A DNA stretch of 22,027 nt from an uncultured Clostridia bacterium (GTDB taxonomy: Bacteria > Bacillota > Clostridia > Christensenellales > UBA1242). Location of the stretch: NCBI GenBank assembly GCA_947627585.1, contig CANQWP010000003.1:1-22027 (forward strand), written 5' to 3'. Every line of letters starts with the position of its first letter. Positions within the stretch are counted from its first letter, which is position 1. Below the pieces are notes generated by a model. It did no database searches. It saw only the letters and a list, made by a program, of their open reading frames with translations, and was not told the origin of the DNA. This document shows positions 18,101-20,739 of the stretch, one piece after another. The position numbers and the translations under genes were made by a program.

Positions 18101-19101
18101 CTCGTTCGCCCATTTGCGACATAACCCACCAAACCGCTGGCATAGAGTGCACTTGTTGCACCACTTTGAATCAGCAAATCTCCGCTGTTGTAAGCCGTTT
18201 CGATCGTAAAAGTCCCCTCAGCGCGCCCAACAAGCCCGCCAATGTTTCCTGAAGTTTGAGCTTTGCAATCAAGATTTCCAACATTAAACGAGTTTGAAAT
18301 TGAACTGGTTCCAGAAGCATGACCAATCAAGCCGCCGACATATCCGGCCACAGAAGAAATGCTGCCAGCAAAAGAAGAATAATTCACTTTAACATTTTCA
18401 ATTTTTCCGGCAATTCCACCGAAGCAAGAAGACGTGTCTTGACAAGAAGAAGAAATTGACAGGTCTGCAGAACATTTTTGAATTGACGAAGAGGAAACCT
18501 TCCCGGCAATTCCTCCGACAAACTGCCCACTGTTGGATGTTGCCGACAAACTTCCTTTCACCGAGCAGTTGGAAATCATGTTTGAAGAGGAAACCTCGCC
18601 AACAATTCCACCAACATATTGTGCCGTGCCCGAAAAAGAAACATTGCGCAAATTCAGATTTTTGATTGATGCATTGCTGCCAATTTTTCCAAACAGCCCT
18701 GCGTGGCTTGAAGATGTTTGAATGTTCAAGCCAAATATGTAATGTCCTTTTCCATCAAACACACCCTGAAAAACATGATCGCTTCCGCCAATTGGTGTCC
18801 ACGCGTGCCCGGCAAGGTCAATGTCGGTTTCAAGGGAAATTTCAGCGCCGGAAAAAGAATTTCCATTTGTGTTGACATAATGAGAAAAATATGAAAATGC
18901 TGCCGCAGTGTAAATGTGATATTTCCCGTCGTAATACCACTCATTTACACCAAGACCAGATTGGCTCTCAACCTCATTTCCGTCCCAAACACTGGCACTT
19001 GTGCTTGAAGCTTGCGCCGCGGAAGGCGTGTTCACAAAACAAAACATCCCGCAAAGCCCAAACAAAAATCCAAACAAAACAAAAAGAGTCTTCTTTTTCA
19101 T
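121..19101 (-). CDS. giant GLUG/InlB/MBG repeat surface protein, membrane anchored
   Basis: Predicted secreted surface protein of 6326 residues; probable adhesin or envelope fibre, ligand unknown. Seen, in order: signal peptide (1-31); GLUG module with seven GLUG-like units (39-343); second GLUG module (465-600); InlB-like segment ending YYAQWE (about 780-930); beta-rich segment with no family recognised (930-1510); InlB-like repeats (1510-2127); helix-rich island (about 2255-2400); InlB-like GGW unit (2770-2868); MBG/YDG block (about 2970-4410); InlB and divergent InlB repeats (4410-6100); third GLUG-type module (6179-6285); transmembrane helix (6289-6311); basic tail. I chose ATG at 19101 over an in-frame TTG at 19134 because GAGGGG lies just upstream of the ATG and the signal peptide begins there, while the TTG has no SD. 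No catalytic motif, LPXTG or lipobox was seen. The frame is unbroken and ends in TGA. It sits alone downstream of trpS with its own likely promoter. Domain families are recognised by motif; the adhesive role is inference. Confidence 0.9.
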   Translation of the reverse strand: MKKKTLFVLFGFLFGLCGMFCFVNTPSAAQASSTSASVWDGNEVESQSGLGVNEWYYDGKYHIYTAAAFSYFSHYVNTNGNSFSGAEISLETDIDLAGHAWTPIGGSDHVFQGVFDGKGHYIFGLNIQTSSSHAGLFGKIGSNASIKNLNLRNVSFSGTAQYVGGIVGEVSSSNMISNCSVKGSLSATSNSGQFVGGIAGKVSSSSIQKCSADLSISSSCQDTSSCFGGIAGKIENVKVNYSSFAGSISSVAGYVGGLIGHASGTSSISNSFNVGNLDCKAQTSGNIGGLVGRAEGTFTIETAYNSGDLLIQSGATSALYASGLVGYVANGRTSLKNSLMLGQIKTSESVVLSNQASFLWQANVSARIDATDTYFDASNTDKDEQKKQYAVEGLYSLAKTRDFYRNGTYFSQNWYFSEEINSEGWKFGSENNCLPSFAFTAGRYTENGSDDLGNNDQDASADENFRGQGTAQSPFLIETAGDLARLSEMVNAGQLSAKYFSLQNDVNLIGRTWTPIGDNGKVFSGVFDGNGHTISGLSCSYQNKFAYHGLFGITSNAVIKNLTVGDFSLTTGRTTTGNIVASVTGNTYLVNCLDKNTINNSVGRASSGKLFVILGKNNKDDIAGTSVNSSMTTLKLSGISYSKGFDVAISGEGGNFYAAKTADGDKTTIENMVHALYFGEFNILLDESGRVLSQNIDNTFGKTVLPRLSTSLGTNDVLIKRGSKLQGYKLKNAAGNNKVWNILESGAGSWSGFSSINKQSLVDGLSAVWQEHAEQTIRVVYNAYEMANFGATANPSAPYVGANLTDKRGKPLQNYAGRNITISLSTRGDNAGQVYVDYALEYDSFLSESDYISDEPLFATGGANVQHLRGDDFDFVGIFEGSLDRSGKFDFKRDSDGELIEFKRGTVTFVNDSLQKTYYAQWESQNEEKYSTKIVFNTEDTGITDISKAVAEVKSLSYDGVTKLENGQDKLEENVVNDPTVDDGKLTYDIKYNTQFSDKIESYLKFNVSLNAGYRIVANGITFDEQPLDAWAYDSNFGKVTTARTDSKMTTGYSYYNSVQELTSQDSPSRIVNLEGLNNLEFYNLLGNHQISITIEKEKYEDRFEISDNEVFVGIGPNETVKITKNGEAYSSNLQLGVSIYDMKDLIEFVNQYKKDKDTEYDWSKLFEGESSTTELKITFDFVHNQILFSSGTYDAVEIDFSGFENAGIRFSIGGKEYKILKTTEDESGNSFVVTTIQNDSRGGLAEAIFSYNSTDPRESKLSYEAFNTFVIVASTEYANVEGDSLSFTAVGADNDYADPSAIKGESLKWFNDDQDAQTPTQTKYLMTFEDKPHTAGAGDKINVITKYIKASFSLSFVDKKSGEKIRTDSPTIVWDNGLDISTETSGTISFRIESSDRFRLFNDDELVLYSDGQSELYPSTEDSYNIKIEVDAKTILGLKEGDSNFVKDLNSANGMYFGRLLQPAGEQSIKLIDKGAKANLLEVGGYVFKNDGYEISLGYSSQLYAGRYSITIICTDQLYDVTYVTKFIEQNDSSNLESLVEDFKSPDKYNEDGSQVLTTGRFTTGEETKNDEGAEADNGNLSGLKFDDTLYLNSHVGENKGYVFYRWILQSEGINQILSQATLDGTFSQIYQDVTVGGDETKIVDQFKLYAFAVYQRKQATVSLAQSVQIEEENISFEEASNRGLSFDMADVTYDYFIDKDPQHATITMSGDNSNGYYLTGYQAIDSDGKELLSGTEKIYAEYDDEEDPSATTKAINIDLSWLKDAIANGKLVKDNTLKETFMLVPILKKKTATLVFHSGTGEGNEYGDGLSGHVFSTTNDETTGNEYTNSQTLKFGEAVSLSSLSPDGQDALIEDLFHHRTGYSLASNPWKWKTDGANGDLSLSYMQLIADMFDEGERSTANQPIQIHLYRVWDAHSYTVTFHSNTGTFKNNREYSQLTLSLTYDQVYDTAQMTTLLSAAKINPIEKTGYYLLGWFTEASDGTKIFDADGNVVEGTYFNDGKFVYAGAFDVYAQWDANTYEIKILFNKADKVVGQTDGVESATYSLEYDSNFSALEIAQDLNGIDSFSEQNVTRAGFLFDGIYAFGNGTKTLISNNFVFNTTFPTFEFPSMGNLAVTLYVGWRFDTTYFSLAVRNSLPALTYNGDPDGQDVQLANYFAQGNFTATGFLIDTSAEGQLISLSKEVKSISLVTLLTSTSDAIINPGQKSFKVKNVGAYSVQLVLTLTDNKTGNQILDDNFNRGQLQEIQLNFAIEVESAGLDLKDEFSDGLYLQNLKRLVGIYLSNTSEEKSLRQQLYDAGTLSDAINVLKTFDNSVPEKTGEEDIKQYNQKIYQYFMTRFYLLSHTSESSYQNVQKSKTYYKDWTFGDFENFKQSEAETFAQILERILFFGFYDFENLTPNYVLEGYSADGEGENYSFYVELLAEETFEPKELRISRIEIATGYSTLSAGNKYSLRVYVTGSDEALGNYELSTTPEGEHYFVASIQGYIFPQIISLENASKEKQVYFSRQFEDGRIVPWATSFASQEIDGREYFALGEDASIFVYVQIQTSSIGAYDEDTTFRYTDAQNFLYFTEVSVLAKSGDSYYNITGNFKFVLDDDAYFIIRSTKGVANVRVTATYLTRDFGSMIFQNLPEGISTSVLSITEVEYEGGKEISSDLQNGHVVEKDGEILFEIVSNKANQVEIFVGNRVQKITFAVESLNLNQFMSLYTWSSDSVTEISGVMSTKNSYSITKEEISEKSQNATDEVAQIDYFAIYTDLVKATYEYNFPKGYQVQTTQTTTLKLGQKVTDEILPYVSGLGTASSLRVKNEDGTTADYTELNNFGPEENRVFGGWNNRTDTAGNEYRFTPVTFEVKWTVPDEIEYEAIQGPIVMAVYTYSSFSVNDFINLFSANEDIFDYSYSWKINYADETSETSSEQIINLRDQGGTTASGTYELTVTRSVKKMLVDAHTFEGPTDKSVTISVEITFMPYKLTEVSTPQEATAEYDGTDHKNDDNFFVNVKYVAFNNETQAYDEEPTETQVKYAETGLFTFSIILDGNPTTDMVNAGEYQVTMNLLDKMFTLEEGLSESEIKFTYTVTPFTFALDGLVEDFQKQFNLDDPLMQQTLEVLDGNFVTVQYARHDKDEDVGKKDIYFEDVLTEFKRNVNFTFGEKDVFKDGQKVVGAPAIGTLNIVASGTLQIDLVGDTLVNNKVSAEYNGQEYKLSVKEFKLLIQNILADDISLDLSLYDATKGETLDEKDNLKYLKDKMASLVANFYLSNVVSAKDAGVYSFNFNVAGTALEKYYSNVTIENVYKFEITPFVIKLEGLELDKVYDGLLTNRIDVPGHEEIQIEATYASRFVSDYVSVTLAVVPKDETTTVNAANFVPEVRTTHAKITKLTATLTLELVGDSDGKYEYGAISENTLANNFKIQKIESELGTVQEEDAINSLLYAGRYKMSYVLTTKEKRTNARGFLFAGEYSVKTSNDEGVQIQASFEDFEMTIQTLSFEITPKQINLNIDGPIATITDQDNFTSFEYSYTVAETGDTLVLKLGVDQHAGGTLSVGPHALKILDESYASEIGNSIVVTITPEDNEGLNVVQKSGTVFLKIEEELKSKEYDGTTYSITVSDHSFTITNGSGNQETYQISATLNDEAFEDEYEITSITFDKTARNAGTYRLMLQASAHAYSFVFETEYVFEITPKTINADSLSKLFEKSYDGSALTGQKKLTAELGCVGEDEVFVSGRFDTADASDLPKRLTLNQPSGQQGLNYQFDKTETTSKITPAEATISISDTQYVYGTLNKDNLLSGLRVSVTTNGETLLQSLYKLEISSSNIDEANDYSSRGFLKVKDGGYSITIGPEESTSSNYQIKSLTTQITITPFELRLTFTQIIKTVEYGSTEWAGLVANGGKFEYVLPAADNELAETVKLELTIDEFSQEVNKYRVSSKDFKSLDKDYDLKSVEDISPDGAFEIIKQRQYLYVLIDNKEASTDNERIAVSTSYDGKEYDTVKLQQKGGEWWLILSNSTTGAQKDLAKLAFFTYVDGEYVEYLGEVIGLQAEFSLPQNVKVNLATSTPIEIYASNASSQSNQVKFGLYSYQRYTYLLTVEKQKLMFRTGTNLTTPFNNKEAVLNFEDAAEILTGIVEGESLSLSVKLLDSEGKGAKYYSPNPYEIACELSGETASQYEIVLQYENGGNVQGHIDRAEIAIYINSKAMIYGEREIARGDVTDYFVLGTDYRFDFGELGDFDLKAYLAQGRKFEPIIEILFEEDSDLSSSKYLKVGPYTANLSIRALDETDFRLRYVYVDNILQDAESTTDIVLTVVKKTLTLSQKQGGETLQEIFTRDYDDELGTTAEIFVNKNDNSLANLRFTLDGIVEGDVVKLVSAQFSRERGTGPMIFNFDETCADCANYEIAQVMGTINPVKIALEFEFDKDNVSTDLVGKMIEALAYPLVDDGYLTANSFDPTTNTRGNFPNSLSGYVGHEFTYWSLDLALSGDTEIHKKQIDALTALKNDGIAINEELSESLMSVSIPVGNDGNTVKLLRELLKNDTFGMHYKDQGTKVVFHANWEAQKFSLTIRITDEEGNSTSIMGKVNSDSFAGDVTDSRKIDDLFTFEDGKSVTLKAYANLHASFAAFSLGLIEIEDGEVPDYAKFAVGQEEDYYYLTISEVVNNLEIVVKFRPQKVKISLDVTGEIKENLHAEGNLFDEDFVWETNFFNVKDFTYLNLPALTIVGRTLKGYEVDGKEILLDDFSKTKLIDESLTDDITLVLKPLFDAKKIKVTLDYGYDGQKQDVFVDYGSAYSTAYYDDLDKTPAWADVKNPTRAGNKFLGWFLDGRVIDETELVKPTSEEITLLAGWEMIKYDISITLENVRQNLEGASSTLLLQGDKIVSSEGAFYGQEFFVKLSPKAGYVWPEKESEQWDPRFDVEFDDSGTATIKFTVGAEDFVASIVAIARENQIEFSGENIDEVSVTNVTDQQAITEIQNEDGVYSFGLYTGKVVKFEVKATAGYEVLQNAIFKDQTGKVLEASALENQGIVVSSQIDENGILILEISGITESLEIVFQTKVRENEISIEFENVDTIERIAIVTETGEEEQRKDEAIIVQIATGKELTFFVDFAHGYDFKDILVSDAFGTTRLVAESSKISETRYKFVLKNIVSDGQVTIQAMTRKYEITLNVTSYNLANEKVQVDGNTLTVLSGTEHVTTLTVDFGTRIGLEVSHAASYNFSGWNITDGEVALGEREQREAGFELVEGAWTYLVTDNASIWAIFSQYTYSIALKTFDYAKVDPRFSNIENPFVEIEGKYFDEDGNELTNFEINYGQSKKIKVEIPEGYVFGGFGIFDEDGTWRFIDDEERSGEDVEVTILPTQFGNSKVDTIYMIVISKTSIIKVQGRISYGNESEQDFDVGGIELSDQQGNSANAFGYVSGSRIHYFEEDFENGKVKDQFNFRFVANIQKSPRDDIFLKVSQPRDGYAFDRIEVINGNADYEIAYQTEAFIVFKFDALVTAYFEDLQIAVYYAPDLNVVDLSFVLNAEEVSGGAIEIESPQSDIKKLWTSGNGYSKVSVSAYTDVKFAVSVYIRAGYYVDQNSLAESVDDPQHIIEEGSLRFEAQSIENTGFSGKITFNVMGFVGTSSIKIKIIGEKYVVVFKDGTEILAKVHNVEFGTSLDNYLLQSNSENIETFDLSFANGRLDLVRSMQDFHFEGYFTYQNGAGKHYVNSDGRAVGLWLENGYAYNLSTGKYELEKNAAINSDGEIEVSLYLYMSYFKTRIHFEMIPDVSVNFSAKQIVSGVDETNSWFYEINPNYIEIAFNTDIYITAPELNGYKFYRFVISQRNFDGDWLTPVVFYQERMPWSTNEVDKIVECKIEIVYFAEMNVQIVGGEGKATLAPVVPEDYADEQSLELLAQGYFDTTKELKIIAEPDKGFSFVRWEYLGETSRDNEFVLSASRRATIYLYLQGNVVTLDFSDERYDTTYGQIIRLDILKMTGEEQHIGNMVTLLSGGKYKKNKTQVEVAVGDVVTFVVSTAEDMAVEWNRDDISFKEYRAGLMYFEMRVGYVEGENPKLTIIPYFTNAHRSVYISSVFTAEDMLERALDENNVDLALTIMVGGEKGNIFTFDRGETIEIQLQTFARYKVAGIKIRSLGENFTNMEEFFLDNKIVLNEDFMSSHNFGGNIYIQVEVTRLMWEDVEIETDSFRGAGTSKNPYHITNQEELLLFMHLVNSGAVNSRGQEYRTCAYVLDNDMSLEQRFWTPVGTTQHSFDGSFNFNNHVVKEIGLAINYDQISFGGFFGVLGENARISRGSPSWWWILLIVILILMLILLFVSLIYHNKKKEKEQDELAKH
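169..237 (-). other. C-terminal transmembrane anchor (in giant protein)
   Basis: Residues 6289-6311: a 23-residue uninterrupted hydrophobic helix starting WWWILLIV and ending FVSLIY, followed by the tail HNKKKEKEQDELAKH. The positive charges just after the helix predict a cytoplasmic C-terminus, and the aromatic cluster marks the outer membrane interface. No LPXTG-like sorting motif precedes it, so anchoring by membrane insertion is inferred rather than sortase attachment. Confidence 0.85.
247..567 (-). other. C-terminal GLUG-type module (domain in giant protein)
   Basis: Residues about 6179-6285. It opens FRGAGTSKNPYHITNQEELL, aligning with FRGQGTAQSPFLIETAGDL of the second module. It continues with NDMSLEQRFWTPVG, a degenerate FDGSFNFNNHVV in place of FDGNGHTI, and one unit GGFFGVLGENARISRG. 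It then stops, and the membrane anchor follows within four residues. Confidence 0.75.
1270..4575 (-). other. divergent InlB-type repeat region (domains in giant protein)
   Basis: Residues about 4842-5944. Repeating elements of the type 'x(F/V)xVxAxxGYxF' occur (FFVKLSPKAGYVW, KFEVKATAGYEV, FFVDFAHGYDF, IGLEVSHAASYNFSGW, LKIIAEPDKGFSFVRW), each followed by a strand ending a unit (VFQTKVRENEI, IQAMTRKYEI, IWAIFSQYTYSI). This is the pattern of the divergent InlB B-repeat family (Flg_new_2 type). The unit at about 1270-1530 (VQIVGGEGKATLAP...GFSFVRW) is the most typical. Boundaries are approximate and some sub-segments match nothing I recognise. Confidence 0.65.
4580..4825 (-). other. canonical InlB B-repeat (domain in giant protein)
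   Basis: Residues about 4760-4841: a KVTLDYGYDGQKQ opening strand, the central NPTRAGNKFLGWFLDG and a closing LLAGWE. This is the best single match to the InlB B-repeat outside the 12721-13725 cluster. It follows directly on the FDAKKI strand closing the preceding divergent unit and begins the C-terminal InlB-like third of the protein. Confidence 0.8.
5870..10192 (-). other. MBG/YDG-type domain block (domains in giant protein)
   Basis: Residues about 2970-4410. Repeated hallmarks are YDG/YNG/YGE motifs (AEYDGTDH, VYDGLLTN, KEYDGTTYS, KSYDGSALTG, MIYGERE), AG-x-Y strands (AGEYQVTM, AGVYSFNF, AGRYKMSY, AGTYRLML) and linkers of the form YTVTPF, FEITPF, FEITPK, SKITPA, ITITPF and TINPVK near residues 3080, 3298, 3488, 3680, 3765, 3860 and 4400. 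These define the MBG and YDG domain families of bacterial extracellular stalks. Unit length varies from about 85 to 220 residues, so insertions or degenerate units are likely. Confidence 0.8.
12721..13725 (-). other. three consecutive InlB B-repeats (domains in giant protein)
   Basis: Residues about 1793-2127. Each unit starts with a strand of the type TLVFHSGTG, YTVTFHSNTG or YEIKILFN, passes through a K/RTGYxxxxW- or AGFLFDGI-like centre (best in GYYLLGWFTEASDGTKIFD), and ends in a W motif (YRVWDA, YAQWDA, YVGWRFD) that begins the next unit. This is the InlB B-repeat / Listeria-Bacteroides repeat family (PF09479), a small beta-grasp-like module common in Gram-positive surface proteins. The middle copy is canonical and the flanking two are divergent. 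Confidence 0.85.
17301..17709 (-). other. second GLUG module (domain in giant protein)
   Basis: Residues about 465-600. It starts FRGQGTAQSPFLIETAGDL, then ..VNLIGRTWTPIG.., FSGVFDGNGHTISGL, and one clear GLUG unit GLFGITSNAVIKNLTVGDF; the following GNIVASVTG unit is degenerate. It is shorter than the first module. Its opening FRGxGT...P motif recurs near the C-terminus. Confidence 0.8.
18073..18987 (-). other. N-terminal GLUG module (domain in giant protein)
   Basis: Residues about 39-343. A lead-in of the type YHIYTAAAF...DIDLAGHAWTPIG...FQGVFDGKGH is followed by seven successive units starting GLFGKIG, GGIVGEV, GGIAGKV, GGIAGKI, GGLIGHA, GGLVGRA and SGLVGYV. Each unit ends in a hydrophobic/Asn-rich strand such as IKNLNLRNVSFSG. 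This is the signature of the GLUG motif family (PF07581), known from cell-surface proteins, with a likely beta-solenoid-like fold. The units differ in sequence, so they are not a recent DNA duplication. Confidence 0.85.
19009..19101 (-). other. signal peptide of the giant protein
   Basis: The first residues are MKKK, followed by a hydrophobic stretch LFVLFGFLFGLCGMFCFV and then NTPSAAQA. This is a classical Sec signal with a basic n-region, an h-region of about 18 residues and an A-Q-A site, giving predicted cleavage after residue 31. The two cysteines (17 and 21) sit within the hydrophobic core and are preceded by FGL and GMF, not by a lipobox, so a type I signal peptide is favoured over a lipoprotein. 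Confidence 0.85.
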
Positions 19102-19105
19102 ATTT

Positions 19106-19111
19106 CCCCTC
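19106..19111 (-). promoter_or_regulatory. Shine-Dalgarno site of the giant gene
   Basis: The minus strand reads GAGGGG and then AAAT before the ATG at 19101, a strong ribosome binding site at suitable spacing. It decides the start: the in-frame TTG at 19134 has no purine-rich site upstream. Confidence 0.8.
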
Positions 19112-19151
19112 GAAATTTGACCGACAATTTTCAAGCATTTCGTTCAATCAA

Positions 19152-19181
19152 ATTGTAGCATTTTTCTTTAAAAAAAAGCAA
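19152..19181 (-). promoter_or_regulatory. candidate extended -10 promoter of the giant gene
   Basis: The minus strand carries TGCTACAAT (19152-19160), an extended -10 (TGnTACAAT). A weak -35 (TTGCTT, 19176-19181) lies 18 nt upstream and AT-rich DNA lies beyond. Predicted transcription start is near 19145, giving a leader of about 44 nt. An upstream alternative pairs TTGACG (19226-19231) with TATATA (19203-19208) at 17-nt spacing. Both are motif-based only. Confidence 0.5.
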
Positions 19182-19221
19182 ACGAAAAATATAAAAATAT
19201 TATATATATAAAATAAAAAAT

Positions 19222-19253
19222 TAAACGTCAAAAAAAATAAACGTCAAAAAAAA
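19222..19253 (-). repeat. perfect 16-bp tandem duplication upstream of the giant gene
   Basis: Two back-to-back identical copies of TAAACGTCAAAAAAAA (plus strand; 19222-19237 and 19238-19253). Read on the minus strand, each gives a T-run followed by TTGACGTTTA, so the duplication supplies two -35-like boxes 16 bp apart. It lies about 120-150 bp upstream of the giant gene's start codon. It may be a regulator site, a promoter duplication or simple slippage in AT-rich DNA. Confidence 0.7.
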
Positions 19254-19416
19254 ACAAAATCATTTTGGCAAGAAAAAGCGGAAACAAAAAGAGAAAAGTC
19301 AAAAGTGCAAAAGCGTAAGTGACAAGGAAATAAATATGCAAAAAATTCGTCAAAAATATTCGCCAAAACAATAAAAATTTTAATGAAAAAATAATTAAAA
19401 ATTTAATAAAAAAATA
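19254..19416. other. AT-rich non-coding spacer, no gene seen
   Basis: Part of the 434-nt gap between the giant gene and trpS. It is low-complexity and A-rich on the plus strand. I see no tRNA, conserved RNA motif or credible reading frame; the only start-to-stop frame with an SD-like sequence is 12 codons long. A further TTTTTGACG motif lies near 19350 on the minus strand. Confidence 0.6.
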
Positions 19417-19443
19417 AAAAAACGCGATTTTTGTGCGTTTTTT
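19417..19443 (-). terminator. probable intrinsic terminator downstream of trpS
   Basis: AAAAAACGC (19417-19425) and GCGTTTTTT (19435-19443) form a 9-bp inverted repeat with a 9-nt loop. On the minus strand the stem is followed by T-rich sequence. It begins about 93 nt past the trpS stop and would separate trpS transcription from the giant gene. The stem has only three G-C pairs. Confidence 0.5.
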
Positions 19444-19535
19444 GCTTGTTTTTTAATTTTTTATTGTTTTTTTAGCTTGAATTTTTTGCTTAATTTTTGC
19501 CGCTTTTTTAGCGTTTTTTTCTGCAATTTCAAAAT

Positions 19536-20600
19536 TCACTTTTTAAGAAATTTATAATAGTCCAAGCCCATTGCATCTTTCATCTTTGCAAGTGTGTTTT
19601 TAGCGATTTCACTGGCTTTTTTTGAGTTTTCGAAAATCATTTCATAAATTTCGTCCACATTTTGTTCAAGTTTTTTGCGCTTTTCACGAATTGGAGCCAA
19701 GAGTTCTTGCAAAATGTTATTCAAAAAAAGTTTGATCTTCACGTCGCCCAGTCCGCCGCGGCGATAGTGCGCTTTCAGTTCGTCCAAATTTGCATATTCC
19801 GGCAAAAAACGCGCAAAATGTTCGTTTTTGCAAAATGCGTCAAGATATGCAAACACAACATTCCCCTCGACTTTGCCCGGATCGGAAATCTTGATGTGAT
19901 TCGGGTCGGTGTAGGCATTCATGATTTTTTGTTTGACAACTTCCGGCTCGTCCTTCAAAAAAATGCAGTTTCCAAGGCTTTTGCTCATTTTTGCGTTCCC
20001 GTCAGTCCCAACAAGTCTGTGGCAAGCTTTGTTTTCTGGCAAAAGTGCGTTTGGAAGAGGGAAAATGTCGCAATCATATGTGCTGTGAAAAGTGCGCACA
20101 ATTTCGCGCGTCTGTTCAAGCATCGGCAGTTGGTCTTCGCCCACCGGGACAATCGTTGAGCCAAACGCCAAAATGTCCGCCGCCTGACTGATTGGATAGC
20201 ACAAAAAGCCGGCCGGCATTGACGCATTCAAGCCGCGCAACTTGATTTCCTCTTTCACTGTCGGGTTTCGATTGAGACGTGCCACGGTGACCAAATTCAT
20301 GAAATACATCGTCATTTCGGCGAGCTCTGGAACTTGCGATTGAATGATGATGTCCACTTTTTTCGGGTCAATTCCCGCGGAAAGATAGTCAATTGCCACC
20401 TGAATGACGTTGTTTTTGACTTTGTCAACGTTGTCCGCGTTGTCGGTGAGCGCTTGCGTGTCGGCAATCAAAATGTAAAACTTGTCAAAATCGCCCTTTT
20501 CTTGCAATGAAAGACGATTTGCAACTGAGCCAACATAGTGCCCAATGTGCAGATTCCCTGTCGGCCGATCCCCGGTCAAAATTATCTTTTTTTGTTCCAT
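19536..20600 (-). CDS. trpS: tryptophanyl-tRNA synthetase
   Basis: A cytoplasmic class Ic aminoacyl-tRNA synthetase that charges tRNA-Trp with tryptophan using ATP. The 354-residue product has the family's usual length. Seen: the nucleotide-binding start LTGDRPTGNLHIGHY with HIGH at 18-21; the tryptophan-pocket segment YPISQAADIL at 135-144, whose Asp142 corresponds to the indole-contacting Asp of Bacillus-type TrpRS; PVGEDQ at 152-157; KMSKS at 204-208; and the late GGLGDVKIK at 282-290. The GDRPTG opening and overall layout match the TrpRS type of streptococci and clostridia. The ATG at 20600 has only a weak GGTGA (20605-20609) upstream but places the HIGH motif at its normal distance from the N-terminus. 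It follows gltX by 139 nt on the same strand and is probably co-transcribed with it. No T-box leader (AGGGTGG type) is present in the gap, so tryptophan-responsive control is not evident. Stop is TGA. Confidence 0.97.
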   Translation of the reverse strand: MEQKKIILTGDRPTGNLHIGHYVGSVANRLSLQEKGDFDKFYILIADTQALTDNADNVDKVKNNVIQVAIDYLSAGIDPKKVDIIIQSQVPELAEMTMYFMNLVTVARLNRNPTVKEEIKLRGLNASMPAGFLCYPISQAADILAFGSTIVPVGEDQLPMLEQTREIVRTFHSTYDCDIFPLPNALLPENKACHRLVGTDGNAKMSKSLGNCIFLKDEPEVVKQKIMNAYTDPNHIKISDPGKVEGNVVFAYLDAFCKNEHFARFLPEYANLDELKAHYRRGGLGDVKIKLFLNNILQELLAPIREKRKKLEQNVDEIYEMIFENSKKASEIAKNTLAKMKDAMGLDYYKFLKK

Positions 20601-20739
20601 AATTTCACCACTTGTTTCATTTAATTTTCAAAAAACGGCTGTTTTTGCGTGTTTTTTGTCATTTTTTTTGTTATTTTGAACTATTTTTTTACAGCTTTTT
20701 GAGCCAAAATTGTTCGAAAAACTTTTTGAAAATTTGTTA
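20601..20739 (-). other. gltX-trpS spacer
   Basis: 139 nt, T-rich on the plus strand. It contains only weak pairing potential: AAAAAC/GTTTTT around a 4-nt loop at 20631-20646, and a 5-bp ACAGC/GCTGT pairing with a 48-nt loop. No clear promoter, T-box or strong terminator is visible, which favours read-through from gltX into trpS. Confidence 0.45.
20605..20609 (-). promoter_or_regulatory. weak Shine-Dalgarno site of trpS
   Basis: The minus strand reads GGTGA then AATT before the ATG at 20600. It is a one-mismatch SD at good spacing and supports this start, though it is clearly weaker than the GAGGGG of the giant gene. Confidence 0.5.

Noticed and set aside
1028..18944. Many 60-150-codon open frames on both strands across the giant gene
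   Set aside because: They overlap a continuous frame with clear domain structure, have low-complexity translations and no consistent ribosome binding sites; they are shadows of that gene.
19036..19053. Lipobox in the giant protein's signal peptide
   Set aside because: The cysteines are preceded by FGL and GMF and lie mid-core; neither fits the lipobox, and an A-Q-A cleavage site follows.
121..19101. Tandem DNA repeats, a CRISPR array or a mobile element inside the giant gene
   Set aside because: Repetition is at the level of diverged protein motifs only; no direct DNA repeats, spacers, terminal inverted repeats or transposase sequence were seen.
19102..19134. Upstream in-frame TTG start of the giant gene
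   Set aside because: No SD precedes it, it would put eleven non-signal residues before MKKK, and it lies only a few bases past the predicted transcription start; the ATG at 19101 has GAGGGG.
19201..19225. Alternating TATATATATA tract as a replication or attachment site
   Set aside because: It is ordinary AT-rich promoter-region DNA with no flanking boxes, integrase or repeats to support such a role.
19336..19374. Plus-strand 12-codon frame after AAGGA
   Set aside because: Too short and lysine/glutamine-rich as expected by chance in A-rich DNA; no supporting context.
20631..20695. Intrinsic terminator between gltX and trpS
   Set aside because: Only a 6-bp, almost all A-T stem, or a 5-bp stem with a 48-nt loop; too weak to call.
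20601..20739. T-box riboswitch before trpS
   Set aside because: No AGGGTGG-type box, no antiterminator-like pairing and too little space for a full leader.
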